In this document: one piece after another, positions 8,334 to 15,877 of the stretch
Layout of the letters: the number at the start of each line of letters is the position of its first letter
How positions within the stretch are numbered: position 1 is the first letter of the stretch
Assembly (NCBI GenBank): GCA_949739465.1
Contig: CATIYQ010000053.1
Span: 1 to 23,263 of the forward strand
Source of the DNA: an uncultured Peptococcaceae bacterium
GTDB taxonomy: Bacteria; Bacillota; Dehalobacteriia; UBA4068; JAAVYR01
Direction: 5' to 3'
Length of the DNA stretch: 23,263 nt
The notes under the pieces: model-generated
What the model was told of the DNA's origin: nothing
The model's input: only the letters and a program-made list of their open reading frames with translations
The model's database searches: none
Made by a program: the position numbers and the translations under genes

Positions 8334-9203
8334 ATGAAAACAATAGAAACAGTGGGGGAAATGACAGAGCTAGCGAAGGCTTGGCGGAAGGAAGGAAAGC
8401 AGGTAGGATTGGTGCCCACCATGGGATATCTGCACCAGGGGCATCTCTCTCTGGCAAAAGCGGCTAAGCTGGACTGCGATATTGTGGTGATGAGCATTTT
8501 TGTGAATCCCACTCAGTTTGGTCCTAACGAGGACTATGAAGCCTATCCCAGGGATTTATCCCATGACCAAGCTTTAGCGGAGAGCGTAGGGGTAGATTAT
8601 CTCTTTGCGCCCCAACCGAACGATATGTATCCCAAAGGATACAGCACTTTTGTTAATGTGGAAGGGGTCACCGACCATTTATGCGGAGCGAAACGCCCGG
8701 GGCATTTCCGCGGTGTGGCAACGGTTGTTTCGAAATTATTTCATATTGTCCAACCGGAAAAAGCCTATTTTGGACAGAAGGACGGGCAGCAGGTAGCGGT
8801 GCTCCGCCGTATGGTAAGAGACTTGAATATGCCGGTGGAAATCATCGCTCGTCCTATTGTCCGGGAAGGAGACGGGGTAGCTCTCAGCTCCCGCAATGTT
8901 TATCTTACGGACCAACAGCGGCAGCAAGCGGTGGTGCTTTCTCAGGGGTTAGCCCAAGCGAGGGAATTGTTTATCCAAGGAGAGCGGGACAGCGAAGCCC
9001 TGAAAAAAGTTGTTACCGATGTGATTGGCAGCGCGTCCCTGGCGAAAATTGATTATGTGGAGTTGGTAGACGGCGACACCATGGCGTCCATTGACCGTAT
9101 CACAGGAAAGGCTATGCTTGCAGTGGCGGTCTATTTCGGCAATACGCGGTTAATCGATAATCTGATTTTAGAAGTAGAATCGGAATCCTGCTTTTGCAGT
9201 TAA
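8334..9203 (+). CDS. panC: Pantothenate synthetase
   Basis: PanC joins pantoate and beta-alanine with ATP to form pantothenate, the coenzyme A precursor. The 289 residues match the family. Seen are PTMGYLHQGH at 28-37 (H34 and H37 of the adenylate-forming site), FVNPTQFGPNEDYEAYPRD, HFRGVATVV, YFGQKDGQQ at 145-153 and ALSSRNVYL at 183-191. GAGG precedes the ATG by about 9 bases. It is the last gene of the folate operon. panB and panD, its usual partners, are absent from this window. The last residues (ESESCFCS) lie past the conserved core. A bidirectional terminator follows. Confidence 0.97.
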   Translation: MKTIETVGEMTELAKAWRKEGKQVGLVPTMGYLHQGHLSLAKAAKLDCDIVVMSIFVNPTQFGPNEDYEAYPRDLSHDQALAESVGVDYLFAPQPNDMYPKGYSTFVNVEGVTDHLCGAKRPGHFRGVATVVSKLFHIVQPEKAYFGQKDGQQVAVLRRMVRDLNMPVEIIARPIVREGDGVALSSRNVYLTDQQRQQAVVLSQGLAQARELFIQGERDSEALKKVVTDVIGSASLAKIDYVELVDGDTMASIDRITGKAMLAVAVYFGNTRLIDNLILEVESESCFCS

Positions 9204-9209
9204 TTTGCA

Positions 9210-9253
9210 AAATAAAAAGGTCAGACAAGTATGATTGTCTGACCTTTTTATTT
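9210..9253. terminator. Bidirectional terminator between panC and the radical SAM gene
   Basis: Nineteen-base arms at 9210-9228 and 9235-9253 (AAATAAAAAGGTCAGACAA and its complement) around a 6-base loop. A-runs and T-runs at both ends allow use on both strands. The right arm includes the stop codon of the minus-strand gene. Confidence 0.9.
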
Positions 9254-10207
9254 CAGAATCCCGCTGCCATCAAAAATGGGAATAAAACTTTCGGCGGCGG
9301 CTTCTGCCTCTTGGACAAAACCTTGCTCGATACCTAAATCCACTGCATAATCAATGAGCTTGTCGTAGTGTTCGTCGGTAATTGTTGCCCTCAAAAAATC
9401 ATATTTTGCGCCTGAGGGGATTGTGGCAAGAGGGGTATATTGCCGCATGATGCTGACCCAGACTTTGGGGTACCAGCGGCGGGCAATTTCTGCTAAGACC
9501 CGTTTGCTGTCGTCTAAAAGAGTGGGTAGGGTTAGGTGGCGGATAATCACACCTTTTTGCATCATGCCTGCTTGGTTAAAAACTGCTGTTCCTACTTGGC
9601 GTACCATTTCGTCAATGGCAGCGCAGGCAATGGGAAAGTAGTCTGTCGCATGGGACAACAACTTGCCGTATTGGCTATCATAATATTTTAAATCAGGTAA
9701 ATAAATATCCACTAAACCTTCTAGCATACGTAGTGTGTCGGGGTGTTCGTAGCTGCTTGTGTTATAGACGATGGGGATAGAGAGCCCCTGATTTTTTGCA
9801 ATCTGGAGCGCGGCGGCGATTTGCGGCGCGAAATGGGTGGGGGTTACCAGGTTAATATTATGGGCGCCTTGGTCAGCAAGAGAAAAGAAAATTTCTGCCA
9901 TTCGTTCCGAGGAGACAGGAGGAAGATTGCTGCCCAAGGGGCGTTTTCCTCTGCTAATGCTGCTGTTCTGACAATAGACGCATTGCAGCGGACAATAGGC
10001 AAAAAATACCGTTCCCGAGCCCTGTTCTCCTGAGATACAAGGTTCTTCCCAGAAGTGGAGGGCGGCGCGGCAGGCGATGATATCTTTGGGCGCGCCGCAA
10101 AAACCTGTTTGTCCTATGGCGCGGTTGACTCCACAGTTGCGGGGGCACAGCGTACAGCAGGACATGGTGTTCTCTTTTTGCTGTTGGTTGGGGACAGGTC
10201 GAGTCAT
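9248..10207 (-). CDS. Radical SAM protein, PflX/COG1313 type
   Basis: This 319-residue protein belongs to the pyruvate formate-lyase-activating-enzyme-like radical SAM proteins often labelled PflX (COG1313). The radical SAM cluster motif is C72-P-L-Q-C76-V-Y-C79, a CX3CX2C pattern that ligates the 4Fe-4S cluster that cleaves SAM. A second Cys group near the N-terminus (C17, C18, C21, C25, C37) may bind another cluster or zinc. The substrate is unknown for the family, and no formate-lyase gene lies nearby. On the minus strand AAAGGAA precedes the ATG at 10207 by about 7 bases, which supports that start over the internal Met at residue 15. It is transcribed divergently from the Rrf2 regulator. 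Confidence 0.9.
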   Translation of the reverse strand: MTRPVPNQQQKENTMSCCTLCPRNCGVNRAIGQTGFCGAPKDIIACRAALHFWEEPCISGEQGSGTVFFAYCPLQCVYCQNSSISRGKRPLGSNLPPVSSERMAEIFFSLADQGAHNINLVTPTHFAPQIAAALQIAKNQGLSIPIVYNTSSYEHPDTLRMLEGLVDIYLPDLKYYDSQYGKLLSHATDYFPIACAAIDEMVRQVGTAVFNQAGMMQKGVIIRHLTLPTLLDDSKRVLAEIARRWYPKVWVSIMRQYTPLATIPSGAKYDFLRATITDEHYDKLIDYAVDLGIEQGFVQEAEAAAESFIPIFDGSGILK

Positions 10208-10236
10208 GGCAGTTCCTTTCTTTTTTTCTTACCTTT

Positions 10237-10265
10237 ATTGTAGCGGGAAAGTCTTCCCATTGCAA
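10237..10265 (-). promoter_or_regulatory. Promoter for the radical SAM gene
   Basis: On the minus strand, TTGCAA (10260-10265), a 17-base spacer and TACAAT (10237-10242). The spacer itself contains GGGAA-gact-TTCCC, and the -35 box lies inside a perfect 16-base dyad at 10259-10274. Confidence 0.6.
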
Positions 10266-10274
10266 TGTTGCAAT
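10259..10274. promoter_or_regulatory. Operator-like dyad between divergent promoters
   Basis: Perfect inverted repeat ATTGCAA-N2-TTGCAAT. It overlaps the -35 box of the minus-strand radical SAM promoter and lies 15 bases upstream of the -35 box of the Rrf2 promoter. The position is right for a repressor or autoregulator. Binding by the adjacent Rrf2 protein is inference. Confidence 0.5.
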
Positions 10275-10289
10275 CAGGGGTGATTTCTT

Positions 10290-10318
10290 TTGACAAATAC
10301 AGAGGGGCTTATTATAAT
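10290..10318 (+). promoter_or_regulatory. Consensus promoter for the Rrf2-MATE-MBL operon
   Basis: Exact TTGACA (10290-10295), 17-base spacer and exact TATAAT (10313-10318), the best sigma-A promoter in the window. The start of transcription would fall near 10325, giving a leader of about 45 bases. Such a strong promoter in front of a regulator suggests that it is normally repressed. Confidence 0.85.
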
Positions 10319-10371
10319 GAGAATATATAGAAAGTTAGTGGGATTTAACAGGGACGGAGGGAAGAGAGAAG

Positions 10372-10821
10372 ATGAATATATCTACCAAAGGCAGATACGG
10401 GCTTAGGGCCATGTTGGATATGGCAATGAACGGGAGCGGAGAACCGATTCCTTTAAGCGCCGTTGCCCAACGGCAAGGCATCTCTGAAGGCTATTTGGAG
10501 CAGATGATGGCTCTTTTGAAACGTGCGGGACTGGTCAGAAGCATTCGTGGCGCTCAGGGGGGCTATACTTTGGGGCGGAAACCTGAGGAAATCACTGTTA
10601 AAGACATTTTTATCTGTTTGGAAGGTCCTATCGCGCCGGTCTCCTGTGTAGACGAACAATTAGAGGGCGATTGCGACCGTCAGGAATATTGCTCTACTCG
10701 TGTGGTTTGGAACGAAGTGAAAATTGCTATTGGAAGCGTGCTGGGAAAGTATACCTTGGCAGATTTAATCAAAATGGAAGCGGCGCATGGCGGCGGCAAT
10801 TGTTGTTGCGCCAAGCGATAG
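10372..10821 (+). CDS. Rrf2 family transcriptional regulator, IscR-like
   Basis: This 149-residue protein has an N-terminal winged helix (ISTKGRYGLRAMLDMA, then IPLSAVAQRQGISEGYLEQMMALLKRAGLV) and the typical wing SIRGAQGGYTLGR. Three cysteines, C92, C101 and C107 (CX8CX5C), lie where IscR binds its 2Fe-2S cluster, although IscR of E. coli has CX5CX5C. A CCC run at 144-146 near the C-terminus is an extra oddity. It may therefore sense iron, cluster status, nitric oxide or redox state. No iscS or iscU follows; instead the next genes are a MATE transporter and an MBL-fold hydrolase. GGAGGGAAG precedes the ATG. Autoregulation through the upstream dyad is plausible. Confidence 0.92.
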   Translation: MNISTKGRYGLRAMLDMAMNGSGEPIPLSAVAQRQGISEGYLEQMMALLKRAGLVRSIRGAQGGYTLGRKPEEITVKDIFICLEGPIAPVSCVDEQLEGDCDRQEYCSTRVVWNEVKIAIGSVLGKYTLADLIKMEAAHGGGNCCCAKR

Positions 10822-10852
10822 ATTGGATTGCTAACGGAGGCGTAGGGTTACC

Positions 10853-12229
10853 ATGGCGGGGCGGGGAGCAAACATCGGAAAAAGCCAAAATCTAACGGAG
10901 GGGAATATTACCCGTCAGTTAATTTTTCTTACCCTGCCGCTGTTGGCAGGCAATATGATCCAGCAGTTTTATAACACGGTAGATATGATTATCGTGGGAA
11001 AGTTTGTGGGGGATAACGCTTTCGGCGCTATTGGTATTTGCGGCAGTGTGGTAAATTTATTCACCTGCATTTTAATTGGTCTGAATATGGGCTATGCTAT
11101 TCTCTATGCCAATCACTATGGAGCAAAGGATTACGGCACGTTAAGAAAAACTGTTTTCGCCACGGTTGTCATTGGGGTGACGGTGGCGATTTTCCTTTCT
11201 CTGGGAGGGGTTTTGTTTTTAGACCGTATCCTAATGTTGATTCAAACGCCGCAGGAAATGCTGACAGATTGCCGCATTTATTTATTCTGGGTTTTTCTGG
11301 GGTTGATTTTCGCCTTTCTTTATAACAATTTTGCCGCCTTATTGCGGGCTATGGGCAAAACGGATATTACCTTTTGGGTGTTAATCGTTTCTATGCTGGC
11401 AAATATTATCATGGATTATCTGTTGGTAGCGGTTTTTCATCTGGAGGTTTTCGGCGCCGCTGTTGCTACCGTAGGCGCCCAGGTCATTTCCGCCCTTGCT
11501 TGTTTTTATTATCTCTACCGCTATCATCCCGAATTGCGATTGACCAAGGAAGATGTGGTCTTTTCGGCGTGGTTTTATCACCGTGCTGTCGGTTTTGGTT
11601 CTGTTTCAGCGTTGCAGCAATCTACGGTGTATCTGGGCAAGCTGCTTATTCAAGGCGCTATCAACACCATGGGCGCAGTGGCGATTCAGGGATATACGGC
11701 GGCAGTGTGTATTGAGAGTTTGCTGATTTCTTTCGGGGATAGCAGTTCGGCAGCCTTATCGGTATTTGTTGCTCAGAATTGCGGCGCGGGAGATAAAAAA
11801 CGGGTTGACCGGGGCAGGCGCAAGGCGCTGCTCCTTGTCTTTGCCACGGGTGCGGCGTTATTTGTGCTACTGCTTTTCTTTCGGGATATGGCGCTTGGGT
11901 TTTTGCTATCGGGAGAAAATACTGCCGCTCGCGGGATGGCGTCGTCTTACCTTTTCTTAATGGGGTTTTTCCTGATTTTAGCAGGAGTTGTTAATGTTTG
12001 GCAGGGTTATTATCGTGGCATCGGTAAAGTACGGCTTACCTTTTTCTTTTCTATGCTGCAAATTACGGTGCGGGTGATTCTCACTTATTTATTGGTACGG
12101 CGCTTTTCTCTCTATGGCGTGGCTATGGCGTGCGGGGTCGGCTGGCTTAGCATGTTCGTCGCACACAATCTCTGCTTTGCTTATTTGCAGAGGAGGGAGA
12201 AACGGTTAGAAAATGCAGAAACGAGATGA
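10853..12229 (+). CDS. MATE family efflux transporter
   Basis: This 458-residue protein is a multidrug and toxic compound extrusion transporter of the inner membrane, which normally couples export of cationic or other small molecules to sodium or proton entry. It opens with the typical ITRQLIFLTLPLLAGNMIQQFYNTVDMIIVGKFVG segment (shown here only as a landmark) and has about 12 hydrophobic spans in two halves. GGAGG lies about 12 bases before the ATG. It follows the Rrf2 gene by 31 bases, and its stop overlaps the start of the MBL-fold gene, so all three are one operon. The substrate cannot be read from the sequence. Confidence 0.94.
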   Translation: MAGRGANIGKSQNLTEGNITRQLIFLTLPLLAGNMIQQFYNTVDMIIVGKFVGDNAFGAIGICGSVVNLFTCILIGLNMGYAILYANHYGAKDYGTLRKTVFATVVIGVTVAIFLSLGGVLFLDRILMLIQTPQEMLTDCRIYLFWVFLGLIFAFLYNNFAALLRAMGKTDITFWVLIVSMLANIIMDYLLVAVFHLEVFGAAVATVGAQVISALACFYYLYRYHPELRLTKEDVVFSAWFYHRAVGFGSVSALQQSTVYLGKLLIQGAINTMGAVAIQGYTAAVCIESLLISFGDSSSAALSVFVAQNCGAGDKKRVDRGRRKALLLVFATGAALFVLLLFFRDMALGFLLSGENTAARGMASSYLFLMGFFLILAGVVNVWQGYYRGIGKVRLTFFFSMLQITVRVILTYLLVRRFSLYGVAMACGVGWLSMFVAHNLCFAYLQRREKRLENAETR

Positions 12230-13113
12230 TAATTATGTATGAATTGGAGCAAGTAAGCAACCGATGCTACTATATTCATTGTCCGGCAAAAATCGGTATT
12301 TATCTGGCAGGAGAGAGCCATGCCTATCTTATTGATAGCGGCAATGATAAAGAAGCGGGGCGCAAGGCGCGGCAAATCTTAGACAGTCACGGCTGGCAGC
12401 TGGCGGGTATCTTAAACACCCACTCCAACGCCGACCATATTGGCGGCAACCGCTATCTTCAAGGGCAGACAGGCTGCAACGTATTTGCCGGCGGCATTGA
12501 AGGGGCGTTTACCAAATATCCCATATTAGAGCCGTCCTTTCTCTATGGAGGCTATCCCTGTAAAGACTTACGCCATAAATTTCTCCTGGCACAAGAAAGC
12601 GAGCCGCTGCCTTTTACGGACGAGGGGTTTCCTAAGGAAGTGGAAGTCATCCCATTACCGGGGCATTTCTTTCATATGGTAGGTTTCCGCACCCCTGACG
12701 ATGTGGTTTTCCTGGGGGATTGTCTCAGCAGCAAAGAAACGCTGGAAAAATACGGCGTTACCTTCATCTATGATGTGGCGGCATACTTGGATACGCTAGA
12801 GCGGGTAGCAGAGATGAAAGCCGCCTGTTTCGTGCCTGCTCATGCAGAGACAGGGACGGATATGGGCACCCTTGCCGCTCTCAACCGAGAAAAGGTTTAT
12901 GAGATTGCCGCTTTTCTCCTGGAAACCTGCAGGAAACCGATGATATTTGAACACATCTTGCAGGCGGTTTTTATGCGGTATGGTCTGACTATGAATTTTG
13001 AGCAGTATGTGCTGGTGGGGAGCACCATTCGTTCTTATCTTGCCTGGCTCAAGGATAAGGGCGAAATGACAGTAGACTTTAGCAGCAATCTTTTGCTTTG
13101 GCAGACCCTATAA
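12226..13113 (+). CDS. Metallo-beta-lactamase-fold hydrolase
   Basis: This 295-residue protein has an MBL fold and a helical C-terminal region. Metal ligands are visible at H66, D70-H71, H147 (PLPGHFFH), D165 (FLGDCLSS) and H206 (PAHAET). The usual HxHxDH motif reads HSNADH here, so the second His is replaced by N68. The fold covers glyoxalase II, lactonases, thioesterases and others; the substrate is unknown. The ATG at 12226 overlaps the MATE stop codon (ATGA); a second ATG at 12235 is equally possible because no strong ribosome binding site distinguishes them. Translational coupling with the transporter suggests a shared physiological task. Confidence 0.9.
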   Translation: MIIMYELEQVSNRCYYIHCPAKIGIYLAGESHAYLIDSGNDKEAGRKARQILDSHGWQLAGILNTHSNADHIGGNRYLQGQTGCNVFAGGIEGAFTKYPILEPSFLYGGYPCKDLRHKFLLAQESEPLPFTDEGFPKEVEVIPLPGHFFHMVGFRTPDDVVFLGDCLSSKETLEKYGVTFIYDVAAYLDTLERVAEMKAACFVPAHAETGTDMGTLAALNREKVYEIAAFLLETCRKPMIFEHILQAVFMRYGLTMNFEQYVLVGSTIRSYLAWLKDKGEMTVDFSSNLLLWQTL

Positions 13114-13132
13114 GACAACATAAATCAAAGAA

Positions 13133-13164
13133 AAACACCCGCCGGAATTTTTCGGCGGGTGTTT
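13133..13164. terminator. Bidirectional terminator after the MBL-fold gene
   Basis: AAACACCCGCCG at 13133-13144 pairs with 13153-13164, a GC-rich 12-base stem extended by a G-T pair, with flanking A and T runs. It lies between two convergent genes and serves both. Confidence 0.9.
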
Positions 13165-13167
13165 CTG

Positions 13168-13770
13168 TTATTTGGCTAACTTTCCTGTGGTTTGCAAGTA
13201 GGCGATAATTACGTCTACCACTTGGTCTTTGCCGATAACGCTGTCCAGTGATAGGTCGTAGTTGGCAGCATAGCCCCATTTTTGCGCGGAGTAGAAGGAA
13301 TAATAATTTGCCCGTTGTTTATCCATTTTCATGAGAACTTTATCACATTCTTCGGGCGCAACGCCGTAACATTCTTGGGCGCGCTGTTTGCGCCGTTCCC
13401 AATCGGTGTGAATAAATATGTTGACGCAGTTTTCATGGTCCTGAAGAGCATAGTCGGCGCAACGTCCAATGAAAACGCAGGATTCCTTTTCTGCCAACAT
13501 ACGAATGGCTTTTAGCTGCGCCATAAACAATTGGTGATTGAGGGGCAGATGACTGACGCTGTATAACCCCGAGCCTAGATAGTAACCGTTTTTACTGGTT
13601 TTTTCATCGTTGGTTTCAAAAATTTCTTGACAGAAATTACTTTCTTTGGCTGCAATTGCCAAAAGCTCCTTATCGTAACAAGGAATCTCTAACCGTTCGG
13701 CAAGGGCGCGGGCAATGCTTTTGCCGCCGCTGGCATATTGTCTGCCTACTGTTATAATCAATGGCTGCAT
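13168..13770 (-). CDS. Cytidylate kinase-like protein, copy 1
   Basis: This protein belongs to the cytidylate kinase-like family (PF13189 type), P-loop relatives of Cmk that have no settled function. With the ATG at 13770 it has 200 residues. Seen are ITVGRQYASGGKSIARALAERL near the N-terminus, CYDKELL, VFIGRCADYAL at about 99-109 and a basic lid-like region ending in KQRANYYSFYSAQKWG. AGGAG lies 11 bases before this ATG on the minus strand, while the in-frame GTG at 13782 touches the AGGAG and is a poorer start. It shares its overall pattern with the protein at 17205. It faces the ABC-F gene divergently. Confidence 0.88.
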   Translation of the reverse strand: MQPLIITVGRQYASGGKSIARALAERLEIPCYDKELLAIAAKESNFCQEIFETNDEKTSKNGYYLGSGLYSVSHLPLNHQLFMAQLKAIRMLAEKESCVFIGRCADYALQDHENCVNIFIHTDWERRKQRAQECYGVAPEECDKVLMKMDKQRANYYSFYSAQKWGYAANYDLSLDSVIGKDQVVDVIIAYLQTTGKLAK

Positions 13771-13855
13771 GGTAAACCACACTCCTATTCTGTTGGTTTT
13801 CTATAAATTTATTTTATCATAAATCCGAGAGAAAAAAAATAAACTTCGGATTTGC

Positions 13856-13884
13856 TTGGAGAAAATTTCATTTCATGTTAGAAT
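13856..13884 (+). promoter_or_regulatory. Possible promoter for the ABC-F gene
   Basis: TTGGAG (13856-13861), a 17-base spacer and TAGAAT (13879-13884), about 44 bases upstream of the start codon. It is only a partial match to consensus. Confidence 0.4.
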
Positions 13885-13927
13885 AATCGGGACAGATTGT
13901 ATTGATTGTTTGTGACAGGGGGATAAC

Positions 13928-15481
13928 ATGAGCATTTTAACCGTAGAACACGTGAGCCATAGCTTCGGTGGCAGGCAAATCTTGGACGACGCGTCCTTTC
14001 GTCTCCTAAAAGGGGAACATATTGGATTGGTGGGCGCCAACGGCGAAGGTAAATCAACCTTCTTAAATATTATCACCGGGAAATTGATGCCCGATGAAGG
14101 AAAAATCAGCTGGTGCAAGCGGATTACCACCGGCTTTTTGGACCAATACAGCACCCTCTCCAAGGGGAAAACCATTCGGGAAGTATTGCGGGAAGCCTTC
14201 CAATATATGTATGATTTAGAGGCGGAAATGCTTGCCGATTATGATAAAATGGCAGATTGCTCCGAAGAAGAAATGAACCGTCTTTTAGAAGACGTAGGCG
14301 ATATCCAGGAAAGCCTGGAAAACAACGGTTTCTATATGATAGACGCTAAAATCGAAGAATACGCCAACGGTCTGGGCTTAGGTGAAATCGGTTTAGACAG
14401 GGACGTGACGGACCTTTCCGGAGGACAGCGGGCAAAAGTCCTTTTAGCTAAAGTGTTATTGCAAAACCCCATGATTCTCATTTTGGACGAACCGACCAAC
14501 TTCTTAGATGAAAATCATATTCGCTGGCTGACCAACTTCTTAAAGAATTACAAAAATGCTTTTATCCTGGTCTCTCACGACGTGCCTTTCCTCAATGAAG
14601 TGACCAACGTTATTTACCATGTAGAGGACGCGACCCTGACTCGTTATACGGGCAACTATTATCAGTTCATGGAAATGCACGCTCTCAAGAAACAGCAGCA
14701 AGACCAAGCATACGAACGGCAGCAAAAGGAAATCGCAAACCTAGAAACCTTTATCGCCAAAAACAAAGCTCGCGCTGCCACGGCAAACCTTGCTCGCAGC
14801 CGACAAAAACGTCTGGATAAACTGGATATCATTGAGAAATCTCGAGAGAAAATCAAACCTTCCTTCCGTTTTCGGGAAGGACGTACTCCCGACAGAGAAG
14901 TTATCGTGGCAAAAGATTTGGTAATTGGTTATGATAGCCCTTTGACCCGCCCTCTGGATTTATTGGTGGAACGGAATCAGAAAATCGCTATTCGCGGCGT
15001 CAACGGTTTAGGCAAATCCACCTTATTAAAAACCCTATTGGGAATCATTCCTCCGGTATCGGGCAGCGTTTCCCAAGGGCAGTTTGTAGAGGTAGGCTAT
15101 TTCCAGCAGGAGGAGGCAAACTCTGATAAGACGGCGTTAGAGGAAGTGTGGAGTGAATTTCCTCACCTCTCCAACAGTGAAGTGCGGGGGGAATTAGCCC
15201 GCTGCGGGCTGACGGCAAACCATATCTCCAGCCTGATGAAGGTGCTGTCCGGGGGCGAAAACGCCAAAGTGCGGCTGTGTAAGCTCATGCAAAAAGAAGT
15301 CAATCTCTTGGTATTGGACGAACCTACCAATCACTTAGATGTAGATGCTAAAGAATCTCTCCATGACGCTGTTGCCGCTTTTAAAGGCACGGTGCTTTTG
15401 GTCAGCCACGAGCCTGAGTTTTATGAGGATTTGGTGACGGACATCTGGAGCGTCGAGGACTGGACTACCAAGCTGGTATAA
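13928..15481 (+). CDS. ABC-F family ATPase
   Basis: This 517-residue protein has two ABC cassettes and no membrane segment, the layout of ABC-F proteins that act on the ribosome rather than as transporters. Walker A motifs are GANGEGKST at 36-44 and GVNGLGKST at 357-365. The signature motifs LSGGQ at 163-167 and LSGGE at 440-444 are each followed by a LDEPTN Walker B. The interdomain linker is a charged helical hairpin rich in K, R and Q. It looks moderate in length, like the housekeeping EttA/YbiT/YkpA groups, and lacks the very long arm of many antibiotic-resistance members, but the subgroup cannot be settled by eye. A DUF896 gene follows after 58 bases. Confidence 0.95.
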   Translation: MSILTVEHVSHSFGGRQILDDASFRLLKGEHIGLVGANGEGKSTFLNIITGKLMPDEGKISWCKRITTGFLDQYSTLSKGKTIREVLREAFQYMYDLEAEMLADYDKMADCSEEEMNRLLEDVGDIQESLENNGFYMIDAKIEEYANGLGLGEIGLDRDVTDLSGGQRAKVLLAKVLLQNPMILILDEPTNFLDENHIRWLTNFLKNYKNAFILVSHDVPFLNEVTNVIYHVEDATLTRYTGNYYQFMEMHALKKQQQDQAYERQQKEIANLETFIAKNKARAATANLARSRQKRLDKLDIIEKSREKIKPSFRFREGRTPDREVIVAKDLVIGYDSPLTRPLDLLVERNQKIAIRGVNGLGKSTLLKTLLGIIPPVSGSVSQGQFVEVGYFQQEEANSDKTALEEVWSEFPHLSNSEVRGELARCGLTANHISSLMKVLSGGENAKVRLCKLMQKEVNLLVLDEPTNHLDVDAKESLHDAVAAFKGTVLLVSHEPEFYEDLVTDIWSVEDWTTKLV

Positions 15482-15539
15482 ATCTTCTTTGTCGGTGGCA
15501 AGCTAGAAGGGAGAAGAGCCTTAGAAAGGAGTATGTTGC

Positions 15540-15824
15540 ATGGAAAAGGAAAAGATAGACCGTATCAATGAATTAGCCCGAAAAGCAAAGGGAGAAGGCT
15601 TAACCGACGGGGAAAAAGCGGAACAGCAAGCCTTGCGGCGGGAATATATCGACGCCATGAAAGCAAGCCTCACCGCCCAACTGGACAACATGGTTGTGGT
15701 AGATGAGCAAGGCAATGAGCAACGGCTGGTGAAAAAAGAAGGCGGCAGCTGTTGTGGGCATAACCACAGTCATCACCACCATCACGGCGGACATTGCTGC
15801 GACGACCCTGATTGTCAGTGCTAG
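15540..15824 (+). CDS. DUF896 (YnzC-type) protein with His/Cys-rich tail
   Basis: The first 65 residues are a typical DUF896/YnzC domain: KIDRINELARKAKGEGLTDGEKAEQQALRREY as landmark, a short helical hairpin of unknown function found in Bacillota. B. subtilis YnzC has about 77 residues; this protein has 94 because of a C-terminal extension from about residue 69. The tail contains six Cys and eight His in about 26 residues (SCCGHNHSHHHHHGGHCC then DDPDCQC), so it very probably binds nickel, zinc, cobalt or copper. AAAGGAG lies about 10 bases before the ATG. It follows the ABC-F gene in the same operon, and a terminator follows directly. Confidence 0.92.
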   Translation: MEKEKIDRINELARKAKGEGLTDGEKAEQQALRREYIDAMKASLTAQLDNMVVVDEQGNEQRLVKKEGGSCCGHNHSHHHHHGGHCCDDPDCQC

Positions 15825-15838
15825 ATAAAAAACAAAGC

Positions 15839-15871
15839 AAAAAAGGACTGCTGAGACAGCAGTCCTTTTTT
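15839..15871. terminator. Bidirectional terminator after the DUF896 gene
   Basis: Fifteen-base arms AAAAAAGGACTGCTG (15839-15853) and complement (15857-15871) around an AGA loop. A and T runs on both sides serve the convergent cupin gene too. Confidence 0.92.
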
Positions 15872-15877
15872 AATAGT

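Noticed and set aside
8681..9052. 123-codon frame inside panC in another phase
   Set aside because: Shadow of panC: no ribosome binding site and a Gly, Arg, Ser-rich composition from out-of-phase reading.
15744..15824. His-rich run of the DUF896 protein as an artificial tag or sequencing slip
   Set aside because: His codons are a mix of CAC and CAT, Cys residues flank both sides and a terminator follows normally, so it looks like a natural metal-binding tail.
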